DNA of 64,000 bases. Origin: Petrosia ficiformis. Taxonomy: Eukaryota > Porifera > Demospongiae > Haplosclerida > Petrosiidae. The DNA lies in assembly GCA_947044365.1 (NCBI GenBank), contig OX345639.1, positions 8,694,718 to 8,758,717 of the forward strand, written 5' to 3'. The notes beneath the pieces are model-generated. The model searched no databases. It saw nothing but the letters and a program-made list of their open reading frames with translations, and was not told where the DNA came from. The position numbers and the translations under genes are program-made. Below are positions 1 to 12,652 of this stretch, piece after piece (position 1 is the stretch's first letter; each line of letters starts with the position of its first letter).

Positions 1-2614
1 TCGTTGACAAACGATAATGTGGCTGCCTGTTGCTCACCTTCCAAACTACACATAACCTTTATTTGTATTTCATTTTCCTTACAATGATGACCACAAGGTG
101 GTATTCTAAGTGCATCTAGCTCTTTTGCACATTCCCTTACCCACTGGCCTGAGTAGTTGCAGTCACATACGAGTGTGAGCATTTTCCCTCTAAAGTGATT
201 CATGTATAACTGGAATATATCTTGGAATGTGATGCATCCATCTTTGAAATACCAGTTTCCAGTTCCACGTTGAGAACAACCAGTATACCATATCATAACT
301 ATTATAAACTTAATATAAATTTATTATTATAATCATGAATGCAGTTATATTACCTCCTGCAACTTTACAGTTTTGCATTAACTTCTTTATTTGATTAATA
401 TAATATTCCTTGGGACTCTGAAGTTTTGGTGGATCGATGTAAACACATTTGACATGGCATTCATTATCTTTGGTTATTATATCCTGGATTGCTTTACACT
501 TTTGTTGTATCAGAGGAACTGAACGTATTAACTCATTGGCCATGATTCCCATATCTACCTTTTTCGAAGGCACAATACCAGTATCAAATTCATCTCCACA
601 TGAACATATGATTATGACATCACATTTTGGAGGTGTAATATCTGTATTACAAATATATATATTAGGAGTTGAATTGGTTTCGCTAATAATTATGATAGTA
701 TTAGAAAATCACATCACCAACCTCCAGATGGAACTTCTTTGATTGTACCAGAAAATTTGGTTAATGGATTTTCAAACTTTTCAACATGATTGATAATTGG
801 GTGTATCTTGTTTTGATATTTCTGTCTGTTTATTCCTTTGGATAATTATAAAGAAATGTAGCATACACACATAGAGTACAGTATATAGTTTACTAAACAA
901 GTAAGAGCTTACGTTTACTCCCAGCTACTTGTGTTTCACTCTTGGCATGCTCCAATGTTTCCGCTAGTACGAAGAAGATTGACTATTTATGTTCATACAA
1001 TTATTAATAATTTATTACTTTTCAAAATACATGCCGAAGAAAGTCGTTTCGCCTTTTCCGATTGGTAACTTGAAGTAGGATTTTTCTTTGGTTGAAATAT
1101 GTTAACTATAGATAAGAACTAAAAAGTATTACAATTATTATTGTAGATAAATTAACCTTTGTTCTGAATAGATTCAGATATTTGAATACCATGTGCTCTT
1201 GACTTCTCAACCTTAGGACTTGGTCTTTGAAAGTCTTCAAACATTCTACCTGCATGTCACATGTTTGTTAATTATTTCTCTATTATGATTTTAACTAACA
1301 TATTTGAGCAACATTGGATATTTTTGATTGCTTTCCAGTTTCTTTATTTTTTTTTTCTTTCAGCTCAGTTTTTTTATCTAAATAATTATATTGTAATTAT
1401 ATTATGGCAAGTAAATATTTATACTTGACAGCAATATACGAAACAAATCCACCTTTTAGTGCATTATACCTAATATTGCATAGGAAGCATGGAGGCTATA
1501 TCCAAACTAACTGGTTGGACTTAGCCCCACCTTTTGTGCATATTTGTAGTGATACCAACAACATACTTACATACTACTGTCTTCATTGTAGTTTGATTTA
1601 TTTTGTTTCCCACAATTCCTTTGTGTCCTATATGACCTAAGGCACTATAAAACAAGACAGGTTGAAAGTAGATAGTAGGACATGATGGTGCCTCATCATT
1701 CCAAGCAGTAGATCGTCTTTCCATCCAGTCTTGATTGTATTCTTTTGGGTGACATACCAAAGCAGGAGGGACCAATGTCACTATCTTCCAAGCCAAATCT
1801 ACTGCCATCTTCACTACACTAACCAGCTTTTCCTCAGATATGCCATCACACTTGGGCAAACATTGAAATACCTAGTGAATTCAAATTACACATATACACA
1901 CATACATACATGCACACACCACACTCAATGTTTACATAGAAACAGTGTAATGTGTAATGTGTAATGTAGTAATATACATTATATATAATGCCTGTTATTA
2001 CAGAATTGTCAACTTTCAACCTTTTTTTCAAGTGATTCCAAAGGTTTACTTGACTTTGCATCACTAATATGAAGTAAACAGGCATAAGCAGCTTTCAAAT
2101 CATCCCAGTCAGTCTTATCATCATCAAATTGACCTAAGTGAAAGATCCTTTCAAGCTTTAACGTTTCCATCAGGCAGCTATTCTGTGAACAAATATATAC
2201 CAATGTATGTATTATGCAATGATTAATATGATGAATGAAGAGCAAATACATATAACTTTATAGTCACCTCGTCTTGCGGATCAAACATCTGCAGTATTTT
2301 CTTAGGCAATTGATACTTTCCTACCAGTGATTTAAATGTTTCTAGAATGGGACCCAGTAAATGCACTCTGCATTCATCAAACGATACCTACAGTAAGAAA
2401 GTAGATAGTAACAGTTCTGTACTTGTTGTCTACAAACCTTTAGAACAAAGCATGGTAGCTGTTGTAAGACATTGCAACCATCTTGACGAATATAGACTTT
2501 CAGTCTTCTGTTGAATGTTCCAAAATATTCGCTAAACGATTGACGAACAGCTTCATGAGTTATATCTCCTGGTTTTATGTTATTACACAAATTCGCTACA
2601 TTTAGTTTTTCCAT
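1..2614 (-). CDS. Mieap-C-like protein fused to a caspase-like domain (partial, 3' end outside window)
   Basis: I do not recognise a named gene. Exons on the minus strand, all phase-compatible: 2614-2438, 2387-2268, 2182-2021, 1871-1571, 1249-1157, two short exons near 965-910 and 837-727, about 644-353, and about 304 to the window edge. The first four make a helical domain ending in a conserved LAW..VTLVPPALVCHP / YFQPVLFYSALGHIGHKG block. I compare this to the C-terminal domain of mitochondria-eating protein (SPATA18/Mieap family), where an aromatic-P-x-L...KG strand ends the domain. After a charged linker, the last exons read as an alpha/beta domain: PPKCDVIIICSCGDEFDTG, then YTGCSQRGTGNWYFKDG, then VCDCNYSGQWV. 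This resembles the caspase/metacaspase fold, but the usual His and Cys positions look substituted. The start is the ATG at 2614. No coiled coil precedes it, unlike its paralogues. Domain calls are inference; the exon structure is seen. Confidence 0.65.
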
Positions 2615-2879
2615 GACCGTCACATAGTTTACAAAATACAAGACACCTGCATGCACGTCACGTAACTGAACCCCTCCCAGTCTGACCGAAGTGAATAAAA
2701 TTAATAATCAAATCGACAATAACTCTTTGTCCTTCGAATTTTGGTGTTTGTTTTCTTACTGATTACTCATGTACTTTTGTCACTTAAATTATTAGGGTCT
2801 GATTCAATGAGGTTGGAACTATATAGCGTCTGGTACTGTGTGACTGAAATTCCAAATCGTCGTTAATTAATTTGTTCAT

Positions 2880-4350
2880 TCATGTTTACTTGCCAATGAT
2901 TACTCTCTTAGTGGAACTATGCAAACTTTGCCCTTTTCACCAACAGTACTGGTTTGGCACAGACAGACCCTCGCACCGTCCTGAATGGGTTGGGCATACC
3001 AGACTACAACTGGACCATAGAATAGCACTAGTCTCTTACGCTCAAGTGTATATTTTCTTGCTAAGATGTAAGAATATGTCATCGGTCATCCCAGGGAAAG
3101 TATGATTTTTCGTGTATTTCATCATTGTATATGGATAGAGTATAGTACTAAATGTGACACAATACCATGATATTGCTTTTTACCACCTCAACATCAGCCT
3201 CTTGAGTTGTCACACAGTGTTTGATTAATTCAACTTCCATTATACCTATTCAGAAGCAGTAACATAATTATATAAACCAACGTTCGTTGATACAAAATAA
3301 TTATTATTGAAGTAGCTTACCTGATCTACAACATGTTTCGGAAATTTCTTAAGCTTGTATTTGGCATTAGCAACTGAGATTAAACAGCAATATGCATCCT
3401 ATCTTCCTTTCAAGAAAACCATATATCAGGATTTTCCATTTCTTTTTCACTATAGGGATGTTTTCAGCAGTATGGATTGTTTCTACGAATTCTTTAGCTA
3501 ATCACTATGTTCAATGTCTCCAGCTTTTATGCAATCACTTCTCATTCTCATTTTACGTTTGATCTATAAGCCTATTTTATTCTATAATTATCTCATAATA
3601 GCTAATATAGCTACTTTGCACAACACTAAATATAATTCAAGTTCTTTCATTGTATATCATTTAATTACCCCCACAGTTAGCCGCTGCGCAAGAGGTTTTA
3701 AGCGATTGGTTGTGTCCGTTTGTCAGTCAGTCAGTCAGTCTAGTCTGTCATGCAAAAAAAAAAATCAGAATTGATACTTTAGAATGGGACTATCACTGTC
3801 TATCAACACTAACATTTCAACATTTATGGTAATATAAACTGTTCTATGCCAACGAGTAGGCAGTAGCTGCCGATGTGAAAGTCATGTGAAAGTCATGTGA
3901 AAATGCTTAGCCAAATCCATGTATAGAAGGAATCGACAATAATATATGATAAATCATATTACATTTGTAGCTAGATCCTGCATTTTGTACTCATGTTACC
4001 TTAATTGTGATATAAACAGGTAATTAAATCAAAGGGAATCACACAATAAATCATTATAATTATACCTTTGCAGTTTATCATGCTTACTGTGTAAGAACTT
4101 GAATTACTAGTTCACTGTAATGGGTCTCTATAGTTATACATAGAAAACAGTGGTGATTGTAAAAATTACTTGTTTTCTATGAAAACATCAAACTTCCCAT
4201 GGCCATCACAATAACCAACTCCTTTTTCATAGATTTCTTGAATTGTTTGGAAGCATCATTTAGTTGTTCTCTGCATGTAAACAGGAATAGTCATAGTTAT
4301 GTTTGCTTGATCATTCAATCAACATACGACTATTCGTCTCGCGTAGAGTG
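2880..4350 (-). pseudogene. Decayed coiled-coil Mieap-like gene (block A copy)
   Basis: This stretch aligns by eye, in order, with the intact minus-strand gene at 19666-22126. The terminal exon is matched around 2900-3245, the preceding exons around 3314-3580, a short coiled-coil exon near 4065-4085, and exon 2 near 4230-4290. Reading frames are broken. The conserved RPVLFYSPLG block survives only as a scrambled VLFYGP-like remnant, several exons are truncated, and the start-codon region (ttcccattg in the intact copy) has become ttcctgatt with an inserted inverted repeat at about 4335-4376 (gtctcgcgtag ... ctacgcgagac). It sits head-to-head with the Hsp70-like gene at 4488, the same arrangement as the intact pair. 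A pseudogene is well supported. Confidence 0.8.
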
Positions 4351-4487
4351 GGAGGGGCTGGCTACGCGAGACTACTTGCCGATTAGATTTTCCTGATTAT
4401 GTTTACAATAATTAATTATTATTAATAATTATTATTATTATGATTTTTTATATAAACGTTGACTTATGACCGACCATACGATACGAG

Positions 4488-7400
4488 ATGTGTGCGGCAA
4501 AGCCAGAAGAAAGTTCAACTGGTACTGTTTTGGAATTTAACAATATCATGCGTTTCTCCTTTGTTGCTGGGATTATGTGATTATGTTCATTATTACCTCT
4601 TTTCATTGCAGGAAGCAGAGAGTACAAGGCCCGCCGTGTAAAAAGAAGTGTTTTGAAGGAGAAGTACGGTCAAAATATTGGGAGATTTCGTGAAACGACA
4701 GGGAATGTTGCAGCCATTGATTTTGGTACAACATTTTGTTCTTTAGCATACACAACTGGAGGTGAGGAACAAAATGTTGCAAATGTAAAACTAAATGAAG
4801 TTTATTCTCGCGTTCCAACTGCTGTACTCCTTCGTCAGAAACAAGATTGTTTGGCTGGTGGTACCGATGATCCTGTAACTAAATCTGTGGCATATGAAAT
4901 TAAAAGTTTTGGATATCAAGCACAAGAGGAGCATCGTAAACTTCGCAGTCACGATCGCTCTAACTTCTTGTATTTTGAACGTTTCAAAATGAATCTTCAA
5001 CAAGATAAGGTACAGTTATATATGATTATCCAAAAATGCGTGGTGATTCTGTTGAATCATAATTAATATATAATATAATTGTAATAATATAATTATACTT
5101 ATATAATTATTATATTAGCTTTAATAGTGCCTTTAGCATAGTAGTGTAATGTGGTCATTGAAAGAATTATTATCTAGAATCATAATTGATATAATATACT
5201 ACGAACAAATGTATTATAATTTTTGTTTAATATATGAATAAACTAAATGTTACGTCTTGTGCTCTCTGTCCGAGTCTGCTCAATCTTCTCTGTACTTGCC
5301 TTCGGTGGTTTAAGCTAGGCATGTATAGTACCTTCTATTAAAGTGAAGTACACTATATACAGGCTCATTCTGTGTCTATCTCTATCATATGTTAGCCTGG
5401 CTTCTCTCTCTATATTAGTTAGTCTTCTCCGTGTTAGAAATGTCATCATCTTTTTATACTCCCACTGGACAACTTAATGCTGATCTTTCATTGCCATCTC
5501 GGAGGTTTTCAACTTCATTCCTTTTTTTTTTCTCTATTAATTAATCATAAAACATTTCTCTATAATTATTATTTTCCACTTCTCCATTTTGTGCGACAAA
5601 CTATCTTCATACCTTTCTTGTTTGATTCTTCTTTCTCTTAAAAGTATCTTTTTTTTGCCTACTGAAGGCTAGAATGCTTCCAATTCTCATTGAACAGACA
5701 GCTAAACAATAGACAGCAGATTAAAATAGACAGAGAGACATTTGCAAAATTGTAGGAAGCACGGGGTCATGGCCCCCGGACTTTTAATTAAAAATTCTTC
5801 CACAAAATGGCAGGAAAACACTTTGCTGTGAGACGATATGAGAAGATAAAACAGCGTAGCAAGAATTGGTTTTTCAGATCGCAGATGTAGAGCACCATGT
5901 ATGTTAGTTTGTTGTTCTTTTTTTCCAAGAACGAGAAAAAATATATATATATATATATATAATTATATATATATATATATATATAGGCCTATATATATAA
6001 TATATATATATATTATTATTATTATTTATTATATATATATATTATGTATATACAGGCCAGCCAACAGGACTCGTGGGGCCTGGGGCAAACTTTCAAAATA
6101 GGGCCCCATTCAATTTATTTTGCAAACTGGTTTTAATAACTAAAAATTTGGCTTAGTTGGGGGCCCCTTATAGTGTGGGGTCCAGGGCAAAATGCCCCAC
6201 CTGCCCCCCTGTGTATATATATATAATATATTATATAATTATATATATTATATATCAATTTATTGCATATAGGGTGTCAATAGAAATATGGTGATCAAAG
6301 CATCAAATGGGACAGAATACTACCTCGTGGAGGTGATTGCATTCATTCTGTGTTATTTAAAAGAAGTATTAAAGAAACATCTAGCTCAACCATTACCTGG
6401 AAATGATACCAAGCAGCTAACAACAGATGATTTTGATTGGGTTATTACTGTACCTGCTATATGGAAATCAAGGGGAAAACTAATGATGAGGGAAGCTGCG
6501 TACATGGTATATATATATAATTATGATTAATTATGGATATAACTAGCGAAATGCAATGCATTGTGGGGGTGAGCCTGGTTGATAACCAAGTTGGAACGAA
6601 CAATGGACCCTCAGATCCAAAACAAATCACTACCAAAAAGCACCAAGTTTACTACACTAAATGGGCCTATACCATATTCTTTACACCCATAAATCACAGT
6701 GCATATATTATAAATTGTGGTGCAATGTATCATAATTATGTCACAGTAAAATTGTTTTGAAGTCATGACATATTTAATTTTAAGCAGCTAGGTCTAAACA
6801 TGCAAAAATAATAATGAGTTTATAATGGTTTTACACATGTGCAGGCAGGACTGTGTTCAAATGAAAACACTATTGACTGCTTCATTAAAGTTGGCAGAGG
6901 TTTGCCTCGTCCAAAGGAGAACAACCCAGATAGGCTCTCACTAGCATTAGAGCCAGAAGCAGCAGCGATTTTTTGTCAATCATTGCAGTTACAAAATATC
7001 CAGCCACATTGTAATATATCCGGGTCTCTAAGATCTAATCGTTATGTTGTGATAGATATTGGTGGTGGTACAGTTGATATTACTGCTCATCGTCATGAGC
7101 AAGGTATGGGTATTGAGGTTATTTCAGAGCCAGTTGGTAATGACTGTGGAGGAATGAAAGTGAACAATGAATTTTCAAAGCTTCTACAAAAGATACTTCA
7201 AGATGAATCATCCGATCCTAATAATACAATCAGTTTTCCAAGATATCTACAAACAGACAATGACCCTTCAACATTGGCATTACGACATGCTGTTATCAAC
7301 TCCTTACTACACAATGAATTTGAGATGCAAAAGGTATCCTTTGGAAGCAATGCAAAGGGAACAGAACCTTTAAGTCAAGCAGATGAACAAGAAGAAGCTG

Positions 7401-8263
7401 AGAAAGAAGTATGCATAAAACTTCCATTTGAATTGACTGACTTTTATGGTTTAGACAAAATCGAAGAAGGTGTGGAAGCTCTTCAAGATGACCGCATTCA
7501 GCTTGAGGAGGATGTGCTATACATCAAATACTCTAAAATGCGAGAAATTTTCCAATCTGCTGTGGATGGAATACTTAGTTGTATTGCATCGCTTCTAGAA
7601 CGAATGCGAGGAGAAATTGACACAATCTATCTTGTTGGAGGTTTCGGAGGATCCACTTATATATACCAGAAAATTTCCTCATTGAACAAGAGTATGTTTG
7701 AAGAGAATAATATTCGAATCATAGTCCCGAAAGACCATTCTCTAGCAGTATCTCAGGGAGCAGTTATGTATCGTTTGAATCCTGATATAATTCATTCTAG
7801 AGTTATGGATGCATCATATGGTGCTAATATTTCTGCACCATTTATACCAGGTCGTCATAGCTACAAGTATTTCATCGGAATAGATTCAGATGGTTCTCTT
7901 CAGCGCCGTGACGTGTTTCTTTATTATGTGGAAAAGGGAGAAGTCATATCCAGTGATGAAGTAGTAACAGGTGAATTAATCCCTCTCAGTAATGCTGCTG
8001 AAAAAATGAAAATAGATCTATATAGCACTTATGATAAAGACGTAGAGTATATCAAGGATGAAGATGAAAAGCCAATTCCGTCTATCCGAAAAATTGGAGA
8101 GATTGAAGTTGACATGCCAAATGAAGATGGCTTGCCTCGAGAGCGTCGTGTAGTTGAGCTGACAATGGACTTTAGTCATACTGAAATACAAGTTCGTGCT
8201 CGTTACACTGTTAACAATACTGAAGTAAAAGCAACAATTGATTTTCTAACTGATCATACATAA
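4488..8263 (+). CDS. HSPA12-like Hsp70-family protein, copy A
   Basis: Exons 4488-4521, 4612-5009, 6273-6506 and 6845-8263 join in phase to give 694 residues, close to the usual HSPA12A/B length. The N-terminal exon has the phosphate-1 loop AAIDFGTTFCSLAYT, exon 3 carries DFDWVITVPAIW, and exon 4 has the phosphate-2 loop VVIDIGGGTVDITAH, then NDCGGMKVNNEF, and the adenosine motif IYLVGGFGG. These are the ATP-binding signatures of the actin/Hsp70 fold, and the GGG.VN.EF spacing is of the divergent HSPA12 type, not canonical Hsp70. There is no EEVD-type tail and no signal peptide, so it is probably cytosolic. Intron 2 is swollen to 1.26 kb by AT repeats and other repeats. The first 34-base exon is odd: in copy B the matching region is continuous coding sequence, so here an intron seems to have replaced it. 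Client and function are unknown. Confidence 0.88.
5010..6272 (+). repeat. Repeat-filled intron of Hsp70-like copy A
   Basis: The paralogous intron in copy B is 116 bases, while here it is about 1263. It holds no coding sequence. It contains a long (AT)n tract at roughly 5940-6050, a stretch at about 6055-6215 rich in ggggcc/ggcccc blocks that looks like part of a dispersed element, and a second AT tract next to the acceptor. Confidence 0.7.
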
Positions 8264-8678
8264 TTTAACTTTTGAACTGTTTGATTAGTGAAATATTTAA
8301 ATATATAATGAATGCACACTTGCAGTGCAGAACCCTCTCGCCACAAGTGTGAATGGGAAACAAGAACAATTACTGACAAAAAAAAACAGACTATACTTGA
8401 CGATAATAATAAGTATTGTACTGAGACTGTGTGTGTGTGTGTGTGTGTGTGTGTTTACACTGCAAAAAAAAAAAAAAAAAAACATGCATGAAATTAAATA
8501 GGTGCTTGGGTGGAGCTAGAAAGTGACATTGTCGTAGCAGCCACTAGTTGATATCAAGCTGTGATTCGACAGCGATAGCCTTCAAACAAGATGAGTTGCG
8601 TTTTCATGCACTCGTTTGATCTGACTAGATGTCTTCTGAAAGTGGTGAAACGAAGACTGTGAGTCACAAATATTGTAA
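8264..8678. repeat. 3' flank of Hsp70-like A with (GT)n
   Basis: No gene seen. It contains a (GT)n microsatellite at about 8428-8454 followed by an A-rich run at about 8465-8480. Weak similarity of the later flank (about 9420-9560) to the flank of copy B (about 25845-26085) shows that the A/B duplication continued past the gene and was later split by insertions. Confidence 0.6.
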
Positions 8679-9148
8679 TAGTCTCGCGAGCCAGACTCCT
8701 CCCCTTTTTTAGAAGATGGCGAGTGAAAGTGTTTGTTATTAAAAAAACTGTTATTGTTACTCTTTTGTCTTTTTAAAACTATACCTATGACGTTCCTGGA
8801 TTTAAAAAAAAAACGATCATAAATTGTGAGGAATGGAGAGACTTCCCAAATCTGGTCTGTAGGCAAGAGAGTGCATCAATTCCTGTGAAAAGCCAGCTAC
8901 TGCTTCTTTCCGCCTCATCTTTGAAGTAACTCCAAAGTCTTAGTAAAATCATGTATCATTTGTTCATTAGCTATTTTTAGTCAGATTAGAAAATAATATC
9001 GATATTCAAAGTTTACATGTGGTCTGATTTTTATACCAACACCTGTGGCCAAATTCCTTAGCTGGGACAGAAAAGTCAACTCGATTGACCAGACTCCCTC
9101 CCCGGTGTCCGATCTCAAAAAGAGGAGGAGTCTGGCTTGCGAGACTAT
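8679..9148. mobile_element. MITE with TAGTCTCGCGAGCCAGACTC termini
   Basis: The left end tagtctcgcgagccagactc is matched in inverse orientation by the right end gagtctggcttgcgagacta. The 8-base sequence tattgtaa flanks it on both sides (8671-8678 and 9149-9156), as expected of a target-site duplication of a hAT-like element. About 470 bases, no transposase frame. A related end (tagtctcgcg) occurs at 10080, and a related inverted repeat lies at about 4335-4376. Confidence 0.75.
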
Positions 9149-9227
9149 TATTGTAATAACTTAAGTAATGCAATGTGGCTACAGAAATTCCCATGTTTTG
9201 TTTGTTTTGTCCTGAAGCTGGTAGTAC

Positions 9228-9281
9228 TAGTCTGGATACCCGCCCCTTCGCTTGGAAGCGAAGGGGCGGGTATCCAGACTA
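9228..9281. mobile_element. 54-bp perfect palindrome with 8-bp target-site duplication
   Basis: Two 26-base arms (beginning tagtctggatacccgc) are perfect inverted repeats separated only by gg. The 8-base direct repeat ggtagtac flanks them at 9220-9227 and 9282-9289. It looks like an insertion consisting of almost nothing but termini. Confidence 0.75.
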
Positions 9282-9850
9282 GGTAGTACCAGTTTTCTGA
9301 GAATTTTGGTAACAGACAGACATAACTACGCTCCTCCTATAGGCAGGTTAATTATTATATTCGATGAAGATTTGGTTGTGTCATAAATAAATTAGTATTA
9401 TGACATTCAATTACATGCACACCAATTACAACTAGCAAATCTAATTACGTATTTCTCTAAAATAAAAAAGTGTGATTAATGTACAAATCAACTATCTTTA
9501 TTAATTAATTTGTACTATCTATATACTGTGCCGTGATTCTTCACAGGACAGTGTTCATGCTCAGCCACACCTCACACTAAGTATATATGTATACAATCAC
9601 TGAGAATGAGGTAATTATAAACCACAAGTGGGCATGACATATATAACCAATAATTTCATGAATCCACAAACTACACAGTGCACGTATAAAGCTACTGTGC
9701 ATGTATATATCATATTTATAGAAGATTTGAAGGGTGGCTATATAGTATAGTGGTGACATCATCCCTTTGATGTGATGAGTCCTTTATATTGTATATAGAC
9801 CTTCCATGTGCACACTATGCAGGAGATGACACCATCATACAATATATTGT

Positions 9851-10016
9851 ATATAGTATGCTAATAGGTCCTATATACTGAATACAGAACCCTTGTTTTC
9901 TGTCCTCAGATGTGATATAGCCCTCGCAGGCTCGGGCTATATGATGCCTATATCACATCCTCGGACACAAACTCTGGTCCTATATTTTGTATATAGGACC
10001 TATTAGCATACTATAT
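9851..10016. mobile_element. Foldback element
   Basis: The arms atatagtatgctaataggtc (9851-) and its reverse complement ending at about 10016 enclose a second, nested inverted repeat (gatgtgatatag ... ctatatcacatc) around the centre ccctcgcaggctcggg. No coding sequence. It belongs with the foldbacks at 10729, 21135, 22304 and 23610. Confidence 0.7.
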
Positions 10017-10188
10017 ATATGGTGGGTAGTGGTTCTAAAATTTGAGTTATGAATTGCCAGTGAAATGGATCATAGTCTATAGTCTCGCGTCCTGTAACGA
10101 GTACGTCGGCGACGCCCATTTTGTTGCAGTGACGTTGTTACACGTTGCGCAATTGCATAATCATATAACCCCACCACAAAACCCCGAA

Positions 10189-12420
10189 ATGGACGAGATT
10201 CCTAAGTTCCCAACGCCAAATTCCTCTAGGAAAGGAAAAATGGAAGAAAACTCAAAAGAGAGAAAGAGAAAGTAAACTATCAGAGAGAAGGGTACGAAAA
10301 AGAACCGCAGAAGGCTACAGAAGAACATAATGCAAACCTAAACAAACTTCACCAAGGAGAGGTTGTGTGAGAAGGTTGGGCACATGCACAGTATTTACCT
10401 AGTTGTCTTATAGAAACCAAACCAAAAATTAAAGAACAAAATAAGGAACGTAACGAATGTCATAGTTGTTAGATTTTAAGAGTAAATCATCAAGTCGATC
10501 ACGATACACAAAGACAATCATGACATAAAGAAAAATATATCCCGATATGGCGAAACATCAAAGTAAACCACAGGTTTATATATAAGATATAGCACCCTGC
10601 GGTCAGATATAGCACCTGCCGTCGAAACAGACTACAAGAAAACAATGCTTACCTTCTCCAAAGTGCCGACAAAAAGGTAGGAGAAGCATCAAACATCAAC
10701 AAATGTTTTGTCTTTCGTGATATATATTGGTTATATCACAGCCACTCATGCTATATCAGATTTATAAAAACCTCGCCCTCAGGCTCAGTTTTTATAAATC
10801 CGATATAGCACTCGTGCTGTGATATAACCTATACATAAACTAGTAAACAAAAAAAAAGGGAGAATATAAAAACAAACTAACCGTATAATGATACGGTTAG
10901 TTTGTTTATTCTCCCTTTTTTCTGTCTTCTGTTTTTTTCTGTTTTCTGGTGGACTATGGGATTGTTGTTGTTGAGGGGGCACTTTTGGCTCTATATGTTT
11001 GATAGCTGAACATTTGTTATCACTGTCCTGTTTCGCTTTTCTTGTATTTAATTTAGCCAACAAAAGAGAAGTTATATATATATATCATTCATATGATATC
11101 AATGAATGTGCACATATTGTAACTTTATTTACCATTTATTCTTTGTCAGGTATAACATTAACATCGTTATTACTTTGTCCACTTTATTCAGGTAGTATTT
11201 GACAAGTGTAAAGAGATTGTACTAAAGAAAATGAAATTGCGTTTTTTGAATTCAGGATAACCATGAAGTTATAAAAGCCACGCAACTTCTTAAACCAATG
11301 TGCAAATAAAGTACCAGCAAAAGAGGTACATCATGTGATATGTACTTACTTAAATGACAATATCCTTCTAGTACCTCCAGCTATTGTCAGCCTAAACGAT
11401 ATCAGGAAAAATGGCAGGACAAGCGAACTACCTATTGGAAAGAAGATTCTGAAATATCTTTAATTTACTTTCGTCCTGTTTTGTTCTTCAGTGCACTTGG
11501 CCATATTGAATGTAAAGGAGAAGTTGGAAACACAATATCTAGACATAAAGAATTACAATGCACTCAAGGTTGAAAAACTACTTCTACACTGTAAGATAAT
11601 TTATTGTTACACATCTAATTTCAAAAGGCACAAGGCACAACTCCTGTTCACTTATCTCTTTATACATGTCTCCCACCTCCAAATTAAAAGATAAATTTGC
11701 ATGGTTCCAATTAAAAGAACAAATCAGCTTTTCATATCTCAGTGCCTCCAACTAGACATTACTCATTTCAGAGTAACATTTATAATCTTCAGTATTTTTA
11801 TGATATTTTCAAAGAAAAATGAATAACATATTCATTCAGTTATTCAGTACAGCTTGTCCTGGTTGAAAGTTTAGCCTTCTTTCTGGCAGGTACACTGACA
11901 TCAGTATCACTAACTGTAATACAGTTTACACTACTAGCTATAGACTCACTACTAGAGGCTTTACTAGATACCGAACTACTAGTAAAGAACGCTTCCATAT
12001 TATCAGTCGAAGCACATTAGTGTAAATTTCCATAATCAATATTCGTTGTAATAATTTCATATAAATACAGACAAATCCGTGTAGTTGCAGGCACTGATAT
12101 CTTCTATAAATACTAATAGAAAGAACCATTATTATAGTATATACACTAGTTTGATGCTGCCTCACTAATTAATACTATACTATTCAAACTTAGGTCCAAT
12201 GAATATTTATAACCGTAACTAATTCTGATGATGAGCTTCTCAAATCATTCAATTTACAAGACAAAGAGTAAGACAATGAATTATATTATTTGTATTCTTG
12301 TAAAAAAAAGTATACATCCATTTTGTAATAGTAAAAAAATCTTATTGCTTCATCTCCTTTTTATAGCAGGTGCTCTCACATAGTACACTAAAACAATAAA
12401 AGATAGTGAAGCCCAGTATT
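10189..12420 (+). pseudogene. Decayed copy of the coiled-coil/Mieap-like gene of pair C
   Basis: Segments match, in order, the gene at 28945-31285: the KEREK-type coiled coil at 10189-10520, the exon reading FDKCKEIV...K near 11193-11320, the PPAIV..KRYQEKW..KRTTYWKED block near 11375-11560, and the last-exon end (agcccagtattcatgatgaa) near 12410. Frames are broken by stops and deletions. A stretch around 10860-11035 is inverted relative to the parent: the IKHIEPKVP segment reads on the minus strand. A foldback element sits in it at 10729. No Hsp70-like partner remains upstream. Confidence 0.75.
10729..10829. mobile_element. Foldback element inside the decayed gene
   Basis: The arms ggttatatcacagc and gctgtgatataacc are perfect inverse copies. 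Inner arms (atttataaaaac / gtttttataaat) surround the centre ctcgccctcaggct. The same centre recurs in the foldback at 21135-21245. Confidence 0.65.
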
Positions 12421-12652
12421 CATGATGAAAACTAACTGGTATTTTTTATATATTTGAAATTGTTTTGATCTAATAAACTAGTACACATAAAATTAAGAAT
12501 GTGATTATAATCATTATAATTATTATATGTCTAGATATCACAACTACTACAGTATATATATATATATATACCTGTATAGTAATTATACTTTACACTGTGC
12601 ACTCGTGATAAGACAATAAACCATCTAACATTAAAGAGATACATACTTATTA

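Noticed and set aside
449..742. Plus-strand open frame opposite the caspase-like exons
   Set aside because: The minus strand has phase-consistent exons with homologous content; the plus frame crosses their introns without splice signals.
7167..7373. Alternative-frame ORF inside the Hsp70-like last exons (also 24451-24657)
   Set aside because: Identical in both copies only because the exons are nearly identical; it is a shadow of the real frame.
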